Source: Citromicrobium sp. (lineage in GTDB: Bacteria > Pseudomonadota > Alphaproteobacteria > Sphingomonadales > Sphingomonadaceae). From it: a DNA stretch of 19,416 nt. Below, piece by piece: positions 15,851 to 19,416 of this stretch. The notes under the pieces were generated by a model. The model was not told the DNA's origin and did no database searches. It was given only the letters and a program-made list of their open reading frames with translations. Where the stretch lies: NCBI GenBank assembly GCA_003248395.1, contig QFNA01000063.1, forward strand, positions 1 through 19,416. Reading direction: 5' to 3'. Position 1 is the first letter of the stretch, and the number at the start of each line of letters is the position of its first letter. A program made the position numbers and the translations under genes.

Positions 15851-16581
15851 CACGCAAGCTGGCCTTGCGGATCGTCGGCGGTGTGATCGCCCTGCCCGTG
15901 ATCCTGCTGGCGCTGTTCCTGCTCGCGGCGTGGATAGGCAGTTCGATACCGCGCAATGTCGAATGGGACGAACCCGACCAGGGCATTGCGATCATGGTCG
16001 AAACCAATGGCGTGCACACCGGCATCGTCATGCCCGTGGTCAGCGAGGTGAAGGATTGGCGGGAAACCTTCCCCTCGGCCGGAATGCTGCGCGAGGACGG
16101 GCGTATGCCGACTCACATTGCGATCGGGTGGGGCGAGAAGGAAGTCTTTCTCAACGTTCCCGAGTGGAGCGACCTGACAGCGACCACCGCGCTGCGCGTG
16201 GCCATGTTCGGCGGCGATGGACTGATGCGGGTTGGGCATTACGCGCTTCCGCAACCGTCCGATCATCACCGCCCGTTGATGCTGCGCCCTGCCGAATACC
16301 GGCGGCTGGTCGAGCAGATCGAAGCAGCGCTTCCGCCCGTCGACGAGGGCGAAAAACGTTTCAGCTACGACAGCTATGAAAGGGGCGCGCGTAATTACGA
16401 TGCGCTCGGTCGTTATACGCTGGCCAATACCTGCAATCAGTGGGTCGGCGATGTGCTCGCCAATGCGGGCGTCGAGATGGGATTGTGGACCCCGCTCTCG
16501 GGCGGCGTCATGAAGTGGATCGATCCACCGCGCGTTCCGGCGACGGCGCGCCTTCGTGATAACGGACGACCGCGCTCGTGA
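15847..16581 (+). CDS. DUF2459 (TIGR02117-type) membrane-anchored protein
   Basis: The 244-residue protein has one N-terminal transmembrane segment or uncleaved signal (about 8-32, IVGGVIALPVILLALFLLAA). A soluble domain follows with the blocks VETNGVHTGIVMPV, HIAIGWGEKEVFLN, RFSYDSYERGARNYDALGRY and NTCNQWVGDVLANAGVE, which I recognise as the DUF2459 family. The conserved His, Cys and Tyr-rich blocks suggest an enzymatic fold, but no activity is established. The GTG start at 15847 overlaps the prmA stop. Its last 74 bp overlap, tail to tail, the serine hydrolase gene on the other strand, and the C-terminal residues after about 220 are correspondingly low-complexity. Confidence 0.8.
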   Translation: MTRKLALRIVGGVIALPVILLALFLLAAWIGSSIPRNVEWDEPDQGIAIMVETNGVHTGIVMPVVSEVKDWRETFPSAGMLREDGRMPTHIAIGWGEKEVFLNVPEWSDLTATTALRVAMFGGDGLMRVGHYALPQPSDHHRPLMLRPAEYRRLVEQIEAALPPVDEGEKRFSYDSYERGARNYDALGRYTLANTCNQWVGDVLANAGVEMGLWTPLSGGVMKWIDPPRVPATARLRDNGRPRS

Positions 16582-17632
16582 CCGCCTGCATCATGGCAAA
16601 CCTTTCCGCATAGGACGATCGCGTGCTGCCAATGAGCACGGCAATCGCAAACTGCGTTCCGTCAGGCGCCGTCAGAATGCCCACATCGTTGTAGCCCGAC
16701 TGCGTGCCATTGAGCACTTGCCCCGTGCCCGTCTTGTGCGCCATCGACCACCCCTCCGGCACCGAACCTTTGAGCCGGTTGGGTCCGCTTTTCGTCTGCG
16801 CCATCGTTCCGAGCAGGAGGCGGGTCGATGGGCCTGACAGCAGCTCGCCGCGTGCAAGCCGGGCGAGCGCCGTCGCCATCCCCGTCGCGCTCGCGCCATC
16901 GATGGGATCGGCAAGATAGGCGGAGAAGGCCTGCTGGCGGATTTCTTGGGGCACACGGTCCCGCGCATCGTAGAATGCACGGCCGACCGAATAGGATGGG
17001 TGCCAGTCAAGCCCAGCGATTTCGCTCTGTTTGGTGCGCTCGTCGGTGCCGAATTGCACACCGCTTATGCTCTGGCGACGCAAGTAACCCTCGACCGCTT
17101 GTGGGCCCCCGACGCGGAGCAGGAGCCGGTCGTTCGCCGTGTTGTCGCTCTCGGTGATTGCGCGGTGCAGCAGCTCCCCGAAATTGGTGCGAAAGCTGCC
17201 ATGTTCGAGCACGATGGCGCGGATCGGCTGATGGAAAAGCGTAAGGTCCTGGCGCCCGATCGAGACAGGCTCCTGCAAGCCAAGTTTGCCTTTATCGACC
17301 AGATCGAGCGCGGTCATCGCCACCCACAGCTTGCTGACGCTTTGCTGTGGGAAAGGAACGCGACCGTCCGATTGCATCACCGCGCCGCTGGCCACTTCGA
17401 CGACCGCAATCCCTGCATCGCCTGCGAACGCACCATCGATCGCCACAAGCTCGCTCTGCAAGGCCTGATGCGCAGCGTTCAGTTCGACGTCCTGAAAGCG
17501 CTCGCTGCGCTGCGACAGCACGCGCCGCTGGAAATCGCCCGCACTCTCTCCGCCTCGCTGCATGCACGTGCCAAGCAGGACAAGACTGGTGGCGACAAGC
17601 AGCGAGGCGGCGATAATCGGACGGCGGATCAT
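16508..17632 (-). CDS. class A beta-lactamase-like serine hydrolase (atypical)
   Basis: The 374-residue protein has an N-terminal hydrophobic signal or anchor (MIRRPIIAASLLVATSLVLLG) with Cys23 in a poor lipobox (GTC). Penicillin-recognising motifs are present in order: SVSK (Ser98, Lys101), SDN (162-164) and KTG (300-302). SDN-to-KTG spacing is about 138 residues versus roughly 104 in typical class A enzymes, and the omega-loop ExxLN motif with the deacylating Glu is not apparent; instead there is ERTKQSEIAGLDW and a long insert before DPIDGASATGMATAL. It may be a beta-lactamase of a divergent group, or a penicillin-binding hydrolase that acylates without fast turnover. It begins 42 bp after ligA. 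The ATG at 17632 lacks a clear SD. The end overlaps the DUF2459 gene. Confidence 0.82.
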   Translation of the reverse strand: MIRRPIIAASLLVATSLVLLGTCMQRGGESAGDFQRRVLSQRSERFQDVELNAAHQALQSELVAIDGAFAGDAGIAVVEVASGAVMQSDGRVPFPQQSVSKLWVAMTALDLVDKGKLGLQEPVSIGRQDLTLFHQPIRAIVLEHGSFRTNFGELLHRAITESDNTANDRLLLRVGGPQAVEGYLRRQSISGVQFGTDERTKQSEIAGLDWHPSYSVGRAFYDARDRVPQEIRQQAFSAYLADPIDGASATGMATALARLARGELLSGPSTRLLLGTMAQTKSGPNRLKGSVPEGWSMAHKTGTGQVLNGTQSGYNDVGILTAPDGTQFAIAVLIGSTRSSYAERFAMMQAVTSAVVRYHEGAPSPERAVDRSTS

Positions 17633-17674
17633 TGATTTACGGTATGGGTATCGACGCAGCGAAGCGGAAGGGCG

Positions 17675-19416
17675 TCAGCCGGCCCGCGCCACGATTTCGG
17701 CCCAGGCAGCCTCGTCGATGACCTCGATGTCGAGTTCAGCGGCCTTCTTGAGCTTGCTGCCCGCACCCGGCCCGGCCACGACAAGATCGGTTTTCGCACT
17801 TACCGATCCGCTGGCCTTTGCCCCCAGCCTTTCGGCCTGCGCCTTAGCCTCGTCACGGCTCATGGTTTCCAGCTTGCCGGTGAACACAATCGTCTTTCCA
17901 CTCACGGGGCTGTCTTTCGTGGCGACGCTGAAGCGCGGTGGGGACACCTGCGCGAGGAGATCGTCCCATACCGCGATATTATGGTCTTCGTGGAAGAAAT
18001 CGCCCAGAGCTTCGACCACGGCCTCGCCGATCCCGTCGATCGACGTGAGTTCGCTGGAGGCAGCCTCGTCGCCCGAACGCGCATCATGCGCCGCTTTGCG
18101 CAAGGCGGGCAGTTCGTGGAAATGCTTCATCAGGTCACGCGCGGTGACCGCGCCGACATGGCGGATGCCAAGGCCGAACAGGAGCCTGGCGGCGTCGGGC
18201 TCGCGCCGTGCTTCCACAGATTTCAACAGCTTTTCCACAGACCGCTCTTTCCACCCATCGAGCGCGAGCATGTCTTCTTTTCGCTGACCCAACCGGAAAA
18301 TGTCCGCCGGGCTTTCAAGCCATCCGAGCGCGAAGAACTGGTCGATCGTCTTCTCGCCCAATCCATCGATATCCAACGCCCCGCGACTGACGAAATGCTT
18401 CAGGCGTTCGGTGCGTTGCGCCGGGCAGATCAAGCCCCCGGTGCAACGGACATCCACCTCCCCCTCCTCGGCGGTCGCCTCGCTCCCGCATTCGGGGCAT
18501 TCATCCGGAAAAACAAACGCCCCCCGTGACTCCTCGCGCGTGAGGTTATCCACAAGCTGTGGAATAACATCGCCAGCGCGCTGCACGACAACCCGGTCGC
18601 CCGGACGCACGCCCAGACGTTCGATCTCGTCGCGATTGTGCAGCGTCACATTGGTCACTGTCACCCCGCCGACAAGCACCGGCGCGAGACGTCCGACGGG
18701 CGTGAGCTTGCCCGTGCGGCCGACCTGGATGTCGATCGATTCCAGCGTCGTTTCAGCCCGCTCTGCAGGAAACTTATGCGCCAGCGCCCAGCGCGGGGCC
18801 TTCGCAACGAAACCGAGACGCTGCTGGAAGTCGAGCCTGTCGACCTTGTAGACCACACCGTCAATTTCATACGGTAAATCAGCGCGCTCGGCGGCAATCT
18901 TCTCATAATGTGCGAGCATGCCCGTCAGGTTATCGACCTGCGCGAACAGCGGCGAAACCGGCACGCCCCAGCTTTCGATGCGGCGCACCACCTCGACCTG
19001 CGTATCGCCGGGAATAAAGCTCGCCGCACCCCATCCGTGCGCCCAGAATTTGAGCGGGCGTTTCGCCGTCACGCCGGCATCTTTCTGCCGCAACGATCCC
19101 GCCGCAGCATTGCGCGGATTAGCGAAAAGCTTGCCCCCGGCTTCCGCCTGCGTAGCATTCAACGCAAGGAAGTCTGCCCGCGACATGTAGACTTCGCCGC
19201 GAATTTCGAAGATTTCGGGAACGTCGCCGCTCAGTTGCTGCGGAATATCGGTGATGTGCCGCACATTCGGCGTCACATCCTCGCCAACCTTGCCGTCTCC
19301 GCGGGTGGCCGCACGCACCAGCGCGCCACCCTCGTAGCGGAGCGAACAGGACAGTCCGTCGATCTTGTCTTCGGCGGTGAACGCCAGCGGCGCATCCGCA
19401 TCGAGTGCAAGAAACC
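17675..19416 (-). CDS. ligA: NAD-dependent DNA ligase, lacking its N-terminus (runs off right edge)
   Basis: The gene seals nicks in replication and repair using NAD+. The window holds 579 codons plus stop; the 5' end is missing. The adenylated lysine is visible in EDKIDG at 19369-19352, so only about the first hundred residues (domain Ia and the start of the nucleotidyltransferase domain) lie outside. In order are the NTase domain (TRGDGKVGEDVT, EIRGEVYM, FANPRNAAAGSLRQKD, YEIDGVVYKVD, HKFPAE), the OB domain (VGRTGKLTPVGRL, TLHNRDEI, GDRVVVQRAGDVIP), a C4 zinc finger (CPEC with C15-spaced RC..C), helix-hairpin-helix repeats and a C-terminal BRCT domain (GKTIVFTGKLETMSRDEA). Nothing is broken in the visible part. 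Confidence 0.97.
   Translation of the reverse strand, partial: FLALDADAPLAFTAEDKIDGLSCSLRYEGGALVRAATRGDGKVGEDVTPNVRHITDIPQQLSGDVPEIFEIRGEVYMSRADFLALNATQAEAGGKLFANPRNAAAGSLRQKDAGVTAKRPLKFWAHGWGAASFIPGDTQVEVVRRIESWGVPVSPLFAQVDNLTGMLAHYEKIAAERADLPYEIDGVVYKVDRLDFQQRLGFVAKAPRWALAHKFPAERAETTLESIDIQVGRTGKLTPVGRLAPVLVGGVTVTNVTLHNRDEIERLGVRPGDRVVVQRAGDVIPQLVDNLTREESRGAFVFPDECPECGSEATAEEGEVDVRCTGGLICPAQRTERLKHFVSRGALDIDGLGEKTIDQFFALGWLESPADIFRLGQRKEDMLALDGWKERSVEKLLKSVEARREPDAARLLFGLGIRHVGAVTARDLMKHFHELPALRKAAHDARSGDEAASSELTSIDGIGEAVVEALGDFFHEDHNIAVWDDLLAQVSPPRFSVATKDSPVSGKTIVFTGKLETMSRDEAKAQAERLGAKASGSVSAKTDLVVAGPGAGSKLKKAAELDIEVIDEAAWAEIVARAG

Overview
The window looks like ordinary chromosome from a GC-rich alphaproteobacterium, most likely a sphingomonad of the Erythrobacter group. 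This is inferred from remembered resemblance of several proteins to that group, chiefly the M56/BlaR1-like protein, the cyclophilin, the B3 metallo-beta-lactamase-like lipoprotein and BdhA. No search was run. Genes are packed tightly, often with GTGA, ATGA or TGATG stop/start overlaps. No rRNA, tRNA, CRISPR array, phage or transposase gene was seen, and no gap between genes exceeds about 175 bp.

Layout, left to right. Positions 1-477 (-) hold the 5' part of korA (2-oxoacid:ferredoxin oxidoreductase alpha), divergent from an HSL-type esterase and rppH (+). A TPR-type exported protein, an RsmB-family rRNA methyltransferase and guaB follow on the minus strand, with guaB and rsmB 3 bp apart. Next are bdhA (-) and a divergent YpfJ-type zinc metallopeptidase (+) that ends at a clear bidirectional terminator (7121-7155).

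Positions 7175-9085 (-) hold a BlaI-type repressor gene overlapping a BlaR1/M56-type membrane peptidase gene. The peptidase reading frame is broken just after its HELAHH zinc site. Upstream of blaI are two copies of a TACA/TGTA dyad 21 bp apart, the expected operators. A cyclophilin-type isomerase (+) converges on, and overlaps, a lipoprotein metallopeptidase-like gene (-). That gene sits directly behind sdhC-sdhD-sdhA, where sdhB is often found; no sdhB is present here.

Positions 13337-16581 (+) form one tightly overlapping set: an SDR oxidoreductase, a B3 metallo-beta-lactamase-like lipoprotein, prmA and a DUF2459 membrane protein. The end converges on a class A beta-lactamase-like serine hydrolase gene (-), which lies 42 bp behind ligA. 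ligA runs off the right edge and lacks its first hundred or so codons.

Most genes are housekeeping: TCA cycle and 2-oxoacid oxidation, ketone body/PHB metabolism, GMP synthesis, rRNA and ribosomal protein methylation, mRNA decapping and DNA ligation. The accessory theme is beta-lactam or cell-wall sensing: a BlaI/BlaR1-like pair with twin operators, a B3-type hydrolase and a class A-like hydrolase lie within 9 kb. I saw no convincing wholly new system. The best leads are the broken BlaR1-like gene, the twin operators, the atypical serine hydrolase and the lipoprotein metallopeptidase following sdhA.
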